64,000 nt of DNA from BA4 sp044376575 (GTDB taxonomy: Bacteria; Bacteroidota; Bacteroidia; CAIKAF01): positions 27,212 through 91,211 of the forward strand of contig JBILKR010000009.1 in assembly GCA_044376575.1 (NCBI GenBank), given 5' to 3'. Below are positions 1 through 8,528 of the stretch, piece by piece. The stretch's first letter is position 1. Every line of letters begins with the position of its first letter. Under the pieces are notes generated by a model that worked only from the letters and a program-made list of their open reading frames with translations, was not told the origin of the DNA and did not search any database. The position numbers and the translations under genes are program-made.

Positions 1-1
1 G

Positions 2-376
2 GAGCCCAATGCATTGATTGCAGATACGCTTCAGCCTGTATTTCTGGATACACTGCAAACCAATGCCGTGCTTTTTAAAGCCTATTTTAAACCGATTCCC
101 GGATTTGGTACAGAAGATCAGTCTCAGTTTTCGTTTCAGTTGTATCCTAATCCTTCCTCGGAATTTATTCACGTTACTTTCTCTTCTGCAGTGCATCAGG
201 ATACCTATTCATTTGAAATTCTGGATATGCAGGGTAGAAAAATGGATGTCGGAAATAACAGTTTAAAAAGCATACATGCACAGTTGGATATCTCCGGATT
301 ACCGCATGGATATTATTTCTTTAAGTGTTATACCAAAGATGGAAAAGTGCATGTTGCACCATTTATTAAAGTGTAA
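2..376 (+). CDS. C-terminal end of a T9SS-secreted protein (5' truncated)
   Basis: The reading frame is already open at the window edge, so only the last 124 or so residues are visible. The tail has the form of a type IX secretion sorting domain: a YPNPSSEF motif, then beta-strand segments ending in a GYYFFKCYT-like strand and a short hydrophobic end (FIKV). Such domains direct proteins across the outer membrane and are cleaved at the surface. What the passenger does cannot be told, because that part lies upstream. The stop codon ends one base before the stop of the convergent methyltransferase, so the two genes meet tail to tail with no gap. Confidence 0.85.
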   Translation, partial: EPNALIADTLQPVFLDTLQTNAVLFKAYFKPIPGFGTEDQSQFSFQLYPNPSSEFIHVTFSSAVHQDTYSFEILDMQGRKMDVGNNSLKSIHAQLDISGLPHGYYFFKCYTKDGKVHVAPFIKV

Positions 377-1105
377 TTATTCGCTGATTTTAATGGCTAA
401 TTGCAGGTAATTGTTTACCGCTCCAAGCACTTCATATTTTTTGTAATGTGAAGCAAAAAATTCTTCAAATACTTTGAATTCGTGGGTAGGTACACCAAAT
501 TCATCGAAGATAATCACATCATCTTTTTTCATATATGGTGCTAACATATTCAATGCATAATAGGCAGAACTATACAGATCACCATCTATATGTATCACCA
601 GTCTTTTAGATAAGTCATGCTTCTTTACAAAGCCGGGTAAGGTATCCTGAAATAAACCCACTTCAAACGAAGCTCTTTGATCATCCACTGCTGGTGTAAA
701 ACCTCCGGCACTCATGTCTCCTTTTTTAAATACATTCCAGTCTTCAGGCAAACCGGTAAATGTATCAAAGCCAACAAATGAAGATTCTGCATGTGTATTG
801 TTTTTTACCCACCATGAATATGATTCTCCTTTAGCCACTCCGAATTCAAGATAAACGACAGGTCCGTTTAAATTTTCTTTTTCCAACACGTATGCATGTA
901 GTTTCATGCGTTTAGGATAATCGTAGGTTAGACTTAAAAAATCATTCATCCCTAAATGTTTATGCTTTGCCCTCCATCTTGACATTCTTGACAGGTAGAG
1001 AAGTTGATGCATGAAGCCTTCCAGCGGACCAACGATGATGTGTAAATGCAAGAGCATAAAAATGGCCTTGGTTTTGCGAATGAAAAAAAGAATAAACGAT
1101 CTCAT
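377..1105 (-). CDS. TylF/macrocin O-methyltransferase-like class I SAM methyltransferase
   Basis: A 242-residue protein. Visible motifs are a SAM-binding segment YLEFGVAKGESYSWW (about residues 85-99), VGFDTFTGLPEDW (about 111-123) and an acidic IHIDGDLYSSAYYAL strand (about 171-185). This pattern is typical of the TylF/MycF family (Pfam TylF), in which Asp residues bind the metal and hydroxyl substrate. Family members methylate sugar hydroxyls on macrolides or surface glycans. The substrate here is unknown. Its start codon overlaps the stop of the upstream GT-C membrane protein by one base (TAATG), so the two are almost certainly co-transcribed and may both act on a surface glycan. Confidence 0.75.
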   Translation of the reverse strand: MRSFILFFIRKTKAIFMLLHLHIIVGPLEGFMHQLLYLSRMSRWRAKHKHLGMNDFLSLTYDYPKRMKLHAYVLEKENLNGPVVYLEFGVAKGESYSWWVKNNTHAESSFVGFDTFTGLPEDWNVFKKGDMSAGGFTPAVDDQRASFEVGLFQDTLPGFVKKHDLSKRLVIHIDGDLYSSAYYALNMLAPYMKKDDVIIFDEFGVPTHEFKVFEEFFASHYKKYEVLGAVNNYLQLAIKISE

Positions 1106-2991
1106 TATTTTTTTATCAGTTTAGAAGTGATGAATAGAATGGATTGGTAAATACCAAATCCAATCAACAGACTGTATAATGGAAATACAGGAGTGAAATA
1201 GCGTGTCCAGTCAATCCATAAGAAATCCGTATTCCCCCACAATATGATGATGAATCCGATTCCAAGCATCGCCAATGATGAAAATACTTGATTGTTTTTG
1301 TATGATTTCCAGGTGATGACTGCAGCAAATGCAAGTCCGATGATTGCAAACAGTCCGTCCAGCGCATTAAATGGCATTTTTATCAAAGCTCCAAACGTTC
1401 CGTAATAATTTTCATCCGGTTTTGAAACGTATGCAATGCGTTCGAGCATGAGTTGAATTTTCATCGACATGTTTTTTTTCAATTCTGCCCAGTTATGAAA
1501 AGATGAAGTAGAAAAATCTCCATTGGGGATGGCTGTTTCCATATCTTTTTCAATCTTCATTAATTCAGTCCACCTTTTTGAAAGGGTTGATGAAAAATTC
1601 TTTTTTTGCTGATCGCCCTGAATACGCTGAGCCAGCGATTGCATTCTGCTATTGAATTGCTGAGCACTGGAAGCATCAATTGAATTTGTTTTAGCGGCTG
1701 TATTTAAAACATTGGCTAATGATGTAAATTTATCTTGTACCTGATTAATGGTCAATATACCTGCACGTTTATCAAAATACTCATCAATGGAAGAACGTGT
1801 AGCTTGAATTTTTTTGGTGGTTTCACCCTGAAATTGTGGATTGAGTTGAATAAATAATCCAACACTGATTATTCCTGTGATTGCACCGGCAACAACAATT
1901 TTAGGTAAGAAATCTTTCAACTGAATAGCTGCAGAAGCAGAAGTATTTGATCCTTTCTTGGGAGTAATTTGTTTTTGTCTGGTTTGAATAATTAAACTTA
2001 TTCCCGTCAATACATACAGCACAATGGTAATGAATACCATTACCCCTGCGTTCAGTTTACTTCCAATGGCAAGTCCAATCACAATCGCCGCTGAAATAGC
2101 TACAGAAATAATTAGCCACCAGGGTTTATTTTTTCTGATTAAGTTAAGTGTTCCTATCACCAGAAATACTGAAAGGGTGGTAAACAATGTAGCAAAGGAG
2201 TCTAATCCTACAGCAGTATTCACATCTAAAAATGCGCTGTTTAATATTAACCAGACAGCAGCTATACATCCCACCCAGAAATGAATGTAGAGCCATCCTG
2301 CAATACATATCAATGATATGATTAGCATAGTGGCAATGGCATTCGGAACACGGGCAAGATAAATATATTCATCGGGTGCAAAACTAAATGGCGATGAACT
2401 GTAGAGTGTACTTGGTGCATATTTTAAAGAATCATACTCTTCAATTTTTTTAGACTTTACATTGGGGTGATTGGTCGGATGTGCAAATTCAAAATAACCG
2501 GCCGGGTTTTCTTTTTTTGATGCATTCAGATGAATCCATGCACCCATAATGTATTTACCTACATTGGGAGCTTTCCATCCAAATGTCCAAATGGCACGGT
2601 CGTACCATTGAAAATCTTCTCTTGGAAATGCAATGGTATCATATTTTATTACGGAGTTTCCTTCTATTCCTTTTGTTTTCACTACAATAAAATCATAAGG
2701 AAATTTTACTGTATCCTGTTGAAATGCATCGATGCGTGCACCGGAAAAAATATCCATTTTATTGTTCCATGCATAAGTAGGAAACCAGTTATCCAATTCT
2801 TTGGTATTTCTGATGTATCCGTTAAAATACATGTGATAGGATGTAATTGAAGAGCTGGTCCACATTTGCTCATCATAACCCTTGGCTTCGCGTTTGTCTA
2901 ATCCAATAAGATTAAATGACATTATACCCGCAATTACAGTTATAATTATTACAATTGAAATGCGGACATATAGATTTTCAAGTATTTTCAT
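1105..2991 (-). CDS. GT-C (PMT/ArnT-like) multi-pass membrane glycosyltransferase
   Basis: 628 residues. It has an N-terminal membrane helix (residues 8-30), then a long periplasmic-type loop starting with an acidic KGYDEQMW motif near residue 40, then many membrane helices (about 220-330, 365-385, 540-625). A first loop with adjacent Asp-Glu residues is characteristic of GT-C enzymes that use polyprenyl-phosphate sugars (PMT, ArnT). The soluble stretch at about 390-530 is unusual and rich in polar helix. It probably transfers a sugar onto a lipid or protein on the outer face of the inner membrane. The exact family is inferred from topology and motif, not from a strong signature. It is co-transcribed with the downstream methyltransferase. 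Confidence 0.6.
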   Translation of the reverse strand: MKILENLYVRISIVIIITVIAGIMSFNLIGLDKREAKGYDEQMWTSSSITSYHMYFNGYIRNTKELDNWFPTYAWNNKMDIFSGARIDAFQQDTVKFPYDFIVVKTKGIEGNSVIKYDTIAFPREDFQWYDRAIWTFGWKAPNVGKYIMGAWIHLNASKKENPAGYFEFAHPTNHPNVKSKKIEEYDSLKYAPSTLYSSSPFSFAPDEYIYLARVPNAIATMLIISLICIAGWLYIHFWVGCIAAVWLILNSAFLDVNTAVGLDSFATLFTTLSVFLVIGTLNLIRKNKPWWLIISVAISAAIVIGLAIGSKLNAGVMVFITIVLYVLTGISLIIQTRQKQITPKKGSNTSASAAIQLKDFLPKIVVAGAITGIISVGLFIQLNPQFQGETTKKIQATRSSIDEYFDKRAGILTINQVQDKFTSLANVLNTAAKTNSIDASSAQQFNSRMQSLAQRIQGDQQKKNFSSTLSKRWTELMKIEKDMETAIPNGDFSTSSFHNWAELKKNMSMKIQLMLERIAYVSKPDENYYGTFGALIKMPFNALDGLFAIIGLAFAAVITWKSYKNNQVFSSLAMLGIGFIIILWGNTDFLWIDWTRYFTPVFPLYSLLIGFGIYQSILFITSKLIKK

Positions 2992-3110
2992 TATGTAATG
3001 AATTTAAAACGAAGATAAAAAAGATTGACGGATGTAATATACTTTATATAAATACAATCAATGGAAAAGATAAATCAAATGAAGTTACTATTTTAGTGCT
3101 AAATACTTTT

Positions 3111-3365
3111 ATGCAATCTGTTATTAACCTCATATTATCGAATCCTTTATACATTGGTATAACCGTTGTTTTTTTACTGATACTCATTTTTGTGTTGGTT
3201 AAACAGCTTTTTAAACTGATGTTATATGTAATTCTTGCATTTGTTTTATTGGTAGGTGTGGTATATTATTTCAATATTGATGTGAGGGAAACAGTAGATG
3301 AGTCGAAAGCAAAAACGGAACAAATCATTAAAGAAGGGGAGGAACAGATAGATCAGTTCAATTAG
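3111..3365 (+). CDS. Small membrane protein of unknown function (84 aa)
   Basis: Starting from the ATG at 3111, the protein has two adjacent membrane helices (about residues 10-32 and 36-55), then a short acidic, Lys/Glu-rich tail (DESKAKTEQIIKEGEEQ) that is probably helical. The frame is open further upstream to 2955, but that part overlaps the start of the divergent glycosyltransferase gene and has no protein-like composition, so I prefer the later start. No family is recognised. It is followed after about 65 bases by the SIS-domain gene, which has its own promoter box. Confidence 0.55.
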   Translation: MQSVINLILSNPLYIGITVVFLLILIFVLVKQLFKLMLYVILAFVLLVGVVYYFNIDVRETVDESKAKTEQIIKEGEEQIDQFN

Positions 3366-3396
3366 GCAAAACAATAATTTTCATCTTTATTCTTCT

Positions 3397-3404
3397 TATT
3401 TTTG
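3397..3404 (+). promoter_or_regulatory. Bacteroidota -7 promoter element (TATTTTTG)
   Basis: A perfect TAnnTTTG match lying 26 bases upstream of the SIS-domain gene start at 3431, a normal leader length. No clear -33 TTTG is seen. Confidence 0.55.
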
Positions 3405-3430
3405 TAGTACATCCAAAACTGAAAAATATC

Positions 3431-4030
3431 ATGAGTCAGGCAGAACAATATATCGACCTTCTTAAAAACACCCTTGATCAACTGGATCGTGAACAGTTGG
3501 ATGCAGCCATTCATGCATTTCTCAGGGTATATGAAGCAAATGGTACCATTTACATTTTTGGAAACGGTGGTAGCGGTGCTTCTGCGTCTCATGCTACAGG
3601 TGATTTTTTGAAAGGTGCTTCGTATGGATTAAATAAACGATTTAAAGTAATCTGTTTGAATGATAATCTTCCTTCCATGATGGCCATAGCCAATGATATC
3701 GGATGGGATGATATTTTTATTGAACCTCTTCGCAACTTTTTATCACCAAATGATCTGGTTATTGGTATTTCAGGTAGTGGAAACAGTACCAACGTGGTAA
3801 AAGCCATGCAATATGCCAAAGACAATCAAGTGCAAACCATCGCATTCTGCGGATACAAAGGAGGAAAAATTAAAGAACTTGCAGATATACATATTCATTC
3901 AAAGGCAATGGATATGGAAATAGCAGAAGATATACACATGATTGTTTTTAATATCATTAAAAAAGAAATGATGGCGAGGTTACATACTTCTTCCAGCATG
4001 GGAAGTGTGTATGATGAAAGAATTAAATAA
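3431..4030 (+). CDS. SIS-domain phosphosugar isomerase, GmhA-like
   Basis: 199 residues, matching GmhA (sedoheptulose-7-phosphate isomerase) in length. The SIS fold is evident from the phosphosugar-binding loops FGNGGSGASASHATG (about residues 43-57) and GISGSGNSTNVVKAM (about 112-126), and from a C-terminal EDIHMIVFNII helix that supplies the usual active-site His. In classical GmhA the first loop is followed by a catalytic Glu (the EEL of the E. coli enzyme). Here the aligned stretch reads GDFLKG, with Asp 58 in that place. It may therefore act on another phosphosugar or be an atypical heptose isomerase. No gmhB, hldE or other heptose genes are in the window. It converges on the next gene with only 5 bases between them. 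Confidence 0.75.
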   Translation: MSQAEQYIDLLKNTLDQLDREQLDAAIHAFLRVYEANGTIYIFGNGGSGASASHATGDFLKGASYGLNKRFKVICLNDNLPSMMAIANDIGWDDIFIEPLRNFLSPNDLVIGISGSGNSTNVVKAMQYAKDNQVQTIAFCGYKGGKIKELADIHIHSKAMDMEIAEDIHMIVFNIIKKEMMARLHTSSSMGSVYDERIK

Positions 4031-4035
4031 TTATT

Positions 4036-5382
4036 TTAATCTTCAAATAAGGGCTTAAGTTTCTTTCTTACCGGAAATCCAATATCAGTGATCAATCCGA
4101 ATTGAATCAAATAGCCTGATATACTATAGCCTGATAAGTTTACAGGTCCTTGTAAATCATTTTTGTAATCAAATAATTGAAGTAATGGCATGGTATATTG
4201 AAACATAGGTTTTAGTTTCAATTGCTTATTGAGTAAATTAATTTTATATCCAAAATGGAAAGTAAAATCAAACTGATTGGTAAATTGATCTATAAGTATG
4301 AGTTCTTTTTGATTGAATTCTTCGATGATTTGATTGTTTGCTAAATTCCTGAATTTATAATTTATGTTGTATGTATTCCATACAGAAAAAGATAATCCGC
4401 CCCCAACAATTACATTCCTCATTTCATAATCAATCATACCATACATGCCACCATAATGAATGGTACCATATTCGTTTACTTCATAATTTTCAGTAGGATT
4501 TGAACCAACTGAAATTAAATAATTTGATTGATATCCTTTGTTCCAGAAATGAATACCTGCTCTTAATGTTAGTGATGGCAAAACATTAACCCTTGCTCCA
4601 ATGCCAACATCATATCCTAACCCATTACCCCCACTTTGTACAATTAAATTTAATTCATTAGGATAACTTACAAAACCATAGGAGAGAAATGTGGGAACTT
4701 CAATACCCCAGCGTGATCCGTAGGTTTCTGCATCGTAATCCGATTGTTTTCTTACAGGTGGTTCTTTTTCAATATATTCTTTTTCTGGTCGGGTAAAATT
4801 GCCCTGATCAATTCTCCATGTATTACCTGGTTTACCTTGTTTAACCCATTGATTGTAATCTTCTATCATGGCTTCTTTTTCCTGAAATGTATAATACCTT
4901 TCATCAATTTTTTGAGTCAGTGCTTCATATTCTTTAAAATATGAAATCATGTCTGATCGGAATGACTGAGATTTCAGTTCCTGAATATTTTCGTTTCCTT
5001 TTTTAGAAATATAATACTGATAGACCGTCACGCTTTTGTTTCCCTTTTTTTCTCTGTTTGCCAATTCATATAAACTGGCTTCTCCAAGAATTATATTTTT
5101 TAAAAAATAATTTTTACCATCCAACGAAAGTGAACTGTATGATGTATTGTCAATCTTAAAAAATTTAATCATGTCAGGAGTTAATTTTTCCTGATCATCA
5201 CTGCCTGTTTTTCTTATGGTGATTGATTTGGTTAATCGATCTTCTCTCGCTGATTTTACACTCACTTCGATGGTGTCTCCGCTATTCATGACAACTATTC
5301 CGGGTAAGAAATCATCATTCTTCTGGGCATAGATGGGGAGGCAGAACCAAACCCCGAAAAGTATGTATAAAATATTCTTCAT
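4036..5382 (-). CDS. Secreted/outer-membrane-type protein of unknown function
   Basis: 448 residues from the ATG at 5382, which begins directly with a signal peptide (MKNILYILFGVWFCLPIYAQ). The frame extends upstream to 5514, but that stretch is not protein-like and would bury the signal peptide. The first half, with a phrase such as GIVVMNSGDTIEVSVKSA, resembles the beta-rich N-terminal domain common in Bacteroidota surface proteins. The second half has alternating aromatic and glycine strands that suggest an outer-membrane beta barrel. No specific family is recognised. A near-perfect promoter box (TACCTTTA on the minus strand) lies just upstream. Confidence 0.7.
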   Translation of the reverse strand: MKNILYILFGVWFCLPIYAQKNDDFLPGIVVMNSGDTIEVSVKSAREDRLTKSITIRKTGSDDQEKLTPDMIKFFKIDNTSYSSLSLDGKNYFLKNIILGEASLYELANREKKGNKSVTVYQYYISKKGNENIQELKSQSFRSDMISYFKEYEALTQKIDERYYTFQEKEAMIEDYNQWVKQGKPGNTWRIDQGNFTRPEKEYIEKEPPVRKQSDYDAETYGSRWGIEVPTFLSYGFVSYPNELNLIVQSGGNGLGYDVGIGARVNVLPSLTLRAGIHFWNKGYQSNYLISVGSNPTENYEVNEYGTIHYGGMYGMIDYEMRNVIVGGGLSFSVWNTYNINYKFRNLANNQIIEEFNQKELILIDQFTNQFDFTFHFGYKINLLNKQLKLKPMFQYTMPLLQLFDYKNDLQGPVNLSGYSISGYLIQFGLITDIGFPVRKKLKPLFED

Positions 5383-5508
5383 GCTTCGAATGCTTAAAGG
5401 TAAAGATTTATCAGTTGGAATCGAGAAGCAGATGTTTGATTTTTTATTATTATTAACGATTGAATTGCTTTTGTTTGGTATTTGTATAATTGTAAATATT
5501 TGATCCGT

Positions 5509-6441
5509 ATGCATTATAATTTTTCCTTGTTAAAAGAATTGTGTGGCATTCATGCTCCGTCAGGAAATGAATTAGCCATGAAAAATTTTATTCTTGACTA
5601 TGTAAAGAACAATGCAACCCGTTGGAAAGTTCAGCCTGAAATTATAGAAGGCGAAGATTTTCAGGATGCCATTATTTTATCTTTTGGTCATCCGAAAGTT
5701 GCAGTCTTTGCACATATAGATTCCATTGGTTTTACAGTTGGCTATCATAATGATTTAATTAGAATTGGCGGACCGGTAATACACGATGGCATTCAGCTCA
5801 CGGGTAAAGACAGTAAGGGTATAATCGATGGTGAAATTGTTTATGATGAGGAAACCGGTAATGCAGTCATCGAATTTGATAGAATGATTGACCGCGGAAC
5901 TGACCTGGTTTTTAAACCTTTATGGAATGAAGATGAAGAGAGTGTGCAGTGCTGTTACATGGATAATCGCCTGGGAGTATGGACTGCATTACAGTTGGCA
6001 GAAACCATGGAAAACGGACTGTTGGTATTCAGTACTTATGAAGAACATCAGGGAGGAAGTGTAGGTTTTCTAACTGCGTATATGTATCAACGTTGGAAAA
6101 TCAAACAGGCATTGATTTGTGATATTACCTGGATTACAGAAGGAGTGAGGGCGCATGAAGGAGTTGCCATATCTATGAGAGATCGAGGAATTCCGAGACG
6201 TTCTTTTTTAAATAAAATCATTGCACATGCAAAAGTATCCGGTATTCCATTTCAATTGGAAGTAGAAAGTGCAGGTAGCAGCGATGGGGGATATATTCAA
6301 ACATCTCCTTATCCCGTTGACTGGTGTTTTATTGGTGCTCCGGAAGATTATGTACACTCACCACGTGAAAAAGTATCTAAAAAAGACATAGATAGTATGG
6401 TACAGATGTACCGGTATTTAATAAAAAAGCTGCATGAGTAA
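5509..6441 (+). CDS. M42 family aminopeptidase (glutamyl aminopeptidase-like)
   Basis: 310 residues. The M42 signature is complete: HAPSGNE near the N-terminus, metal ligands in FAHIDSIGF, MDNRLG, STYEEHQGG (paired Glu, catalytic base and metal ligand) and CDITW, and a C-terminal VHSPREKV histidine. These are cytoplasmic, dinuclear-metal, usually dodecameric aminopeptidases that trim peptides. I chose the ATG at 5509 over the upstream TTG at 5482 because homologues start just before the HAPSGNE segment. A near-match promoter box (AATATTTG) ends only 6 bases upstream of this ATG, so the leader may be extremely short. The gene ends inside a strong terminator stem. Confidence 0.88.
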   Translation: MHYNFSLLKELCGIHAPSGNELAMKNFILDYVKNNATRWKVQPEIIEGEDFQDAIILSFGHPKVAVFAHIDSIGFTVGYHNDLIRIGGPVIHDGIQLTGKDSKGIIDGEIVYDEETGNAVIEFDRMIDRGTDLVFKPLWNEDEESVQCCYMDNRLGVWTALQLAETMENGLLVFSTYEEHQGGSVGFLTAYMYQRWKIKQALICDITWITEGVRAHEGVAISMRDRGIPRRSFLNKIIAHAKVSGIPFQLEVESAGSSDGGYIQTSPYPVDWCFIGAPEDYVHSPREKVSKKDIDSMVQMYRYLIKKLHE

Positions 6442-6463
6442 TGCTCATGCAGCTTGCTTTTTT
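6427..6463. terminator. Bidirectional intrinsic terminator
   Basis: A perfect 12-bp inverted repeat (AAGCTGCATGAG / CTCATGCAGCTT) with a 5-base loop. A T-run follows on the plus strand (6458-6463) and an A-run precedes it (6423-6428), giving a U-tract on either transcript. The left arm is inside the last codons of the M42 gene. It serves the convergent M42 and nhaD genes. Confidence 0.9.
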
Positions 6464-6479
6464 ACTTTACTATATTTTA

Positions 6480-7841
6480 TTAATGAACTGCGAAAATTGG
6501 ATATACAGCCATGTAAGCCAATGCTCCTCCTGCAAATCCCATCAATGCCAACAAACTGATTTTTTTCAGGTACCAGATAAAATCAATTTTCTCCATTCCC
6601 ATTACTGCTACTCCTGCAGCAGATCCGATAATTAAAATACTACCTCCGGTTCCTGCTGTAAATGCAATGAATTCCCATAATTTATGATCCATCGGATAAG
6701 TTGCCATATCATACATTCCTTGTGATGCTGCCACCAATGGAACGTTATCAACCACAGCTGAAGCTAACCCAATTGCAACAGCTATAACATCTAAGTTCCC
6801 AATGCTGTTATTCATCGCTTCTGACAAATGAGATAAAACATGAGTAGATTCAAGCGCCCCAATCGCAATTAATATTCCTAGGAAGAATAAAACACTGGGT
6901 GTGTCTATCCTGGTTAAAGCATGAATGGCGGTGTAGGGTTTCTTGTCTTCCTCTTCTTCATCAATATGAATAAATTCTGCAATTACCCAAACAACACCTA
7001 ATCCAAGCAACATACCAATATATGGAGGTAAATGTGTTACCGTTTTAAATACCGGTACAAAAAGTAATGCACCTAATCCTGCAAATAACATGATACGACT
7101 TCCTTTCACTACCTCATTTTTCTTTTCACCATCAGTATCATACGCTGCTCTTTCAACATTACCTTTCATTCTGAAGGATAGGAAAACCAACGGAACAATC
7201 AAACAAACCAAGCTTGGAATAATCAAAGTCTTCATAATATTTACTGCAGAAATTTGTCCGCCAATCCATAACATCGTAGTTGTTACGTCTCCAATTGGAC
7301 TCCATGCGCCACCCGCATTGGCCGCAATAATTACAATTCCTGCGAAGAACTTACGTTGTTCGGCGTTGTGTACTAATCTTCTTAATAAGGATACCATAAC
7401 AATGGCAGTAGTTAAGTTATCTAACGCTGCTGATAAGAAGAATGTAATTAAACCTAAAATCCATAATAGTTTTCTGGAATCTGTTGTTGTAATTCGATTG
7501 GTAATCACCTTGAATCCCTGATGTGCATCGATAAGTTCAACAATGGTCATGGCACCCAACAGGAAAAATAAAATTTCAGAAATTTTTCCTAAGTGATGAT
7601 TCAACTGATGTCCAACAAAATGAACGTAGATTTCATGTGTTGACAATCCAGCTTGTGATGCGGCAAATTCCAGAAACTCTTTTGAATTCAGAATACCGTC
7701 AGTAGGATTAAAAACAGCATACACAGTCCAAACCAATACTCCTGTAAGTAGGGCAGAAGCGGTCTTGTTAATTTTAATCGGATGTTCAAGCGCAATGGCC
7801 AGGTAACCGATCACAAAAATGGCAATAATAATGGTTATCAT
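6480..7841 (-). CDS. nhaD: NhaD-type sodium:proton antiporter
   Basis: 453 residues from the ATG at 7841, with about a dozen membrane helices. The conserved NAGGAWSPIGDVTTTMLW segment and the GSAAGVAVMGMEKI segment identify the NhaD branch of the ion transporter superfamily, which exports Na+ or Li+ in exchange for H+ at the inner membrane. A TTG start at 7862 is possible on paper, but that TTG is the last part of a perfect promoter box (7860-7867), so translation from it is unlikely. The gene has its own promoter and ends at the bidirectional terminator, so it is probably monocistronic. Confidence 0.92.
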   Translation of the reverse strand: MITIIIAIFVIGYLAIALEHPIKINKTASALLTGVLVWTVYAVFNPTDGILNSKEFLEFAASQAGLSTHEIYVHFVGHQLNHHLGKISEILFFLLGAMTIVELIDAHQGFKVITNRITTTDSRKLLWILGLITFFLSAALDNLTTAIVMVSLLRRLVHNAEQRKFFAGIVIIAANAGGAWSPIGDVTTTMLWIGGQISAVNIMKTLIIPSLVCLIVPLVFLSFRMKGNVERAAYDTDGEKKNEVVKGSRIMLFAGLGALLFVPVFKTVTHLPPYIGMLLGLGVVWVIAEFIHIDEEEEDKKPYTAIHALTRIDTPSVLFFLGILIAIGALESTHVLSHLSEAMNNSIGNLDVIAVAIGLASAVVDNVPLVAASQGMYDMATYPMDHKLWEFIAFTAGTGGSILIIGSAAGVAVMGMEKIDFIWYLKKISLLALMGFAGGALAYMAVYPIFAVH

Positions 7842-7859
7842 TTTTTTATAATTTGGTGT

Positions 7860-7867
7860 CAAATGTA
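7860..7867 (-). promoter_or_regulatory. Promoter element TACATTTG for nhaD
   Basis: A perfect TAnnTTTG on the minus strand, 18 bases upstream of the ATG at 7841. Its position rules out the upstream TTG as the start codon. Confidence 0.6.
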
Positions 7868-7891
7868 TATGAAAAACCTATATCTCCAACT

Positions 7892-7921
7892 AAAATTGAT
7901 CTTTATTTATATATCAATTTT
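7892..7921 (-). terminator. Possible AT-rich terminator after the trpG/pabA gene
   Basis: A 9-bp inverted repeat (AAAATTGAT / ATCAATTTT) with a 12-base loop immediately after the amidotransferase stop codon. The stem is AT-only apart from one G:C pair on each arm, and the following T-run is weak, so this is tentative. Confidence 0.35.
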
Positions 7922-8496
7922 TAAAGGCTTTTAACCCATTGCTGAATCATCGATTTACCATATTCAGTCATTATGGATTCAGGGTGAAATTGTACCCCAC
8001 ATACAGGGAGTGAAACGTGTTGAAACGCCATGAAATTATTTTCCGAATCTACAGCATTTATTATCATTTCATCAGGAAGATGATTAGAGTCAACTACCCA
8101 TGAATGGTATCTTCCGGCCTGAAATTGCTGAGGAATATTGTTGAACAGCGGATGGCCTTCTTTAATGATATGAACAGGTGTCATTACACCGTGATAAACG
8201 GTATTCAGGTTTTTCAGTGTTGCACCCATGAATTCTGCAATCGCCTGGTGACCCAGACAAACACCCAGCATATTTTTTTTATTAAAAAAATGCGCAATGA
8301 TTTCAGGCATTTTACCGGCTTCTGAAGGAAGTCCCGGACCGGGTGAAAAAATGATGGCATCGTATGGCTCAAGTGTCTCAATACTTACCTGATCATTATA
8401 AAACACATCGAGGATTACTTCATCAACACTTTCAACATAATGTACCAAGTTGTAGGTAAATGAATCATAATTATCAATCATTGCAATCCTTTTCAT
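7921..8496 (-). CDS. Anthranilate/aminodeoxychorismate synthase glutamine amidotransferase subunit
   Basis: 191 residues, the standard length for TrpG/PabA. It is a class I glutamine amidotransferase with the nucleophile in GVCLGHQAIAEF, the oxyanion region in FSPGPGLPSEAG and the catalytic His-Glu in VQFHPESIMTE. It supplies ammonia from glutamine to a chorismate-using partner for tryptophan or folate synthesis. No trpE or pabB partner is in the window, so the two roles cannot be separated. It lies 32 bases downstream of pntB on the same strand and may be read from the transhydrogenase promoter. Confidence 0.88.
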   Translation of the reverse strand: MKRIAMIDNYDSFTYNLVHYVESVDEVILDVFYNDQVSIETLEPYDAIIFSPGPGLPSEAGKMPEIIAHFFNKKNMLGVCLGHQAIAEFMGATLKNLNTVYHGVMTPVHIIKEGHPLFNNIPQQFQAGRYHSWVVDSNHLPDEMIINAVDSENNFMAFQHVSLPVCGVQFHPESIMTEYGKSMIQQWVKSL

Positions 8497-8528
8497 CCCT
8501 GCACAATGATTTTTTTAAGTGTGAAACT

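Noticed and set aside
7090..7521. A 143-residue plus-strand ORF within nhaD
   Set aside because: It is antisense to conserved NhaD helices. Its Ile/Pro/Thr-rich sequence is typical of a reverse-frame shadow.
7860..7862. TTG as the nhaD start codon
   Set aside because: It forms the last three bases of a perfect -7 promoter box, so it would not be in the transcript. The ATG at 7841 is the start.
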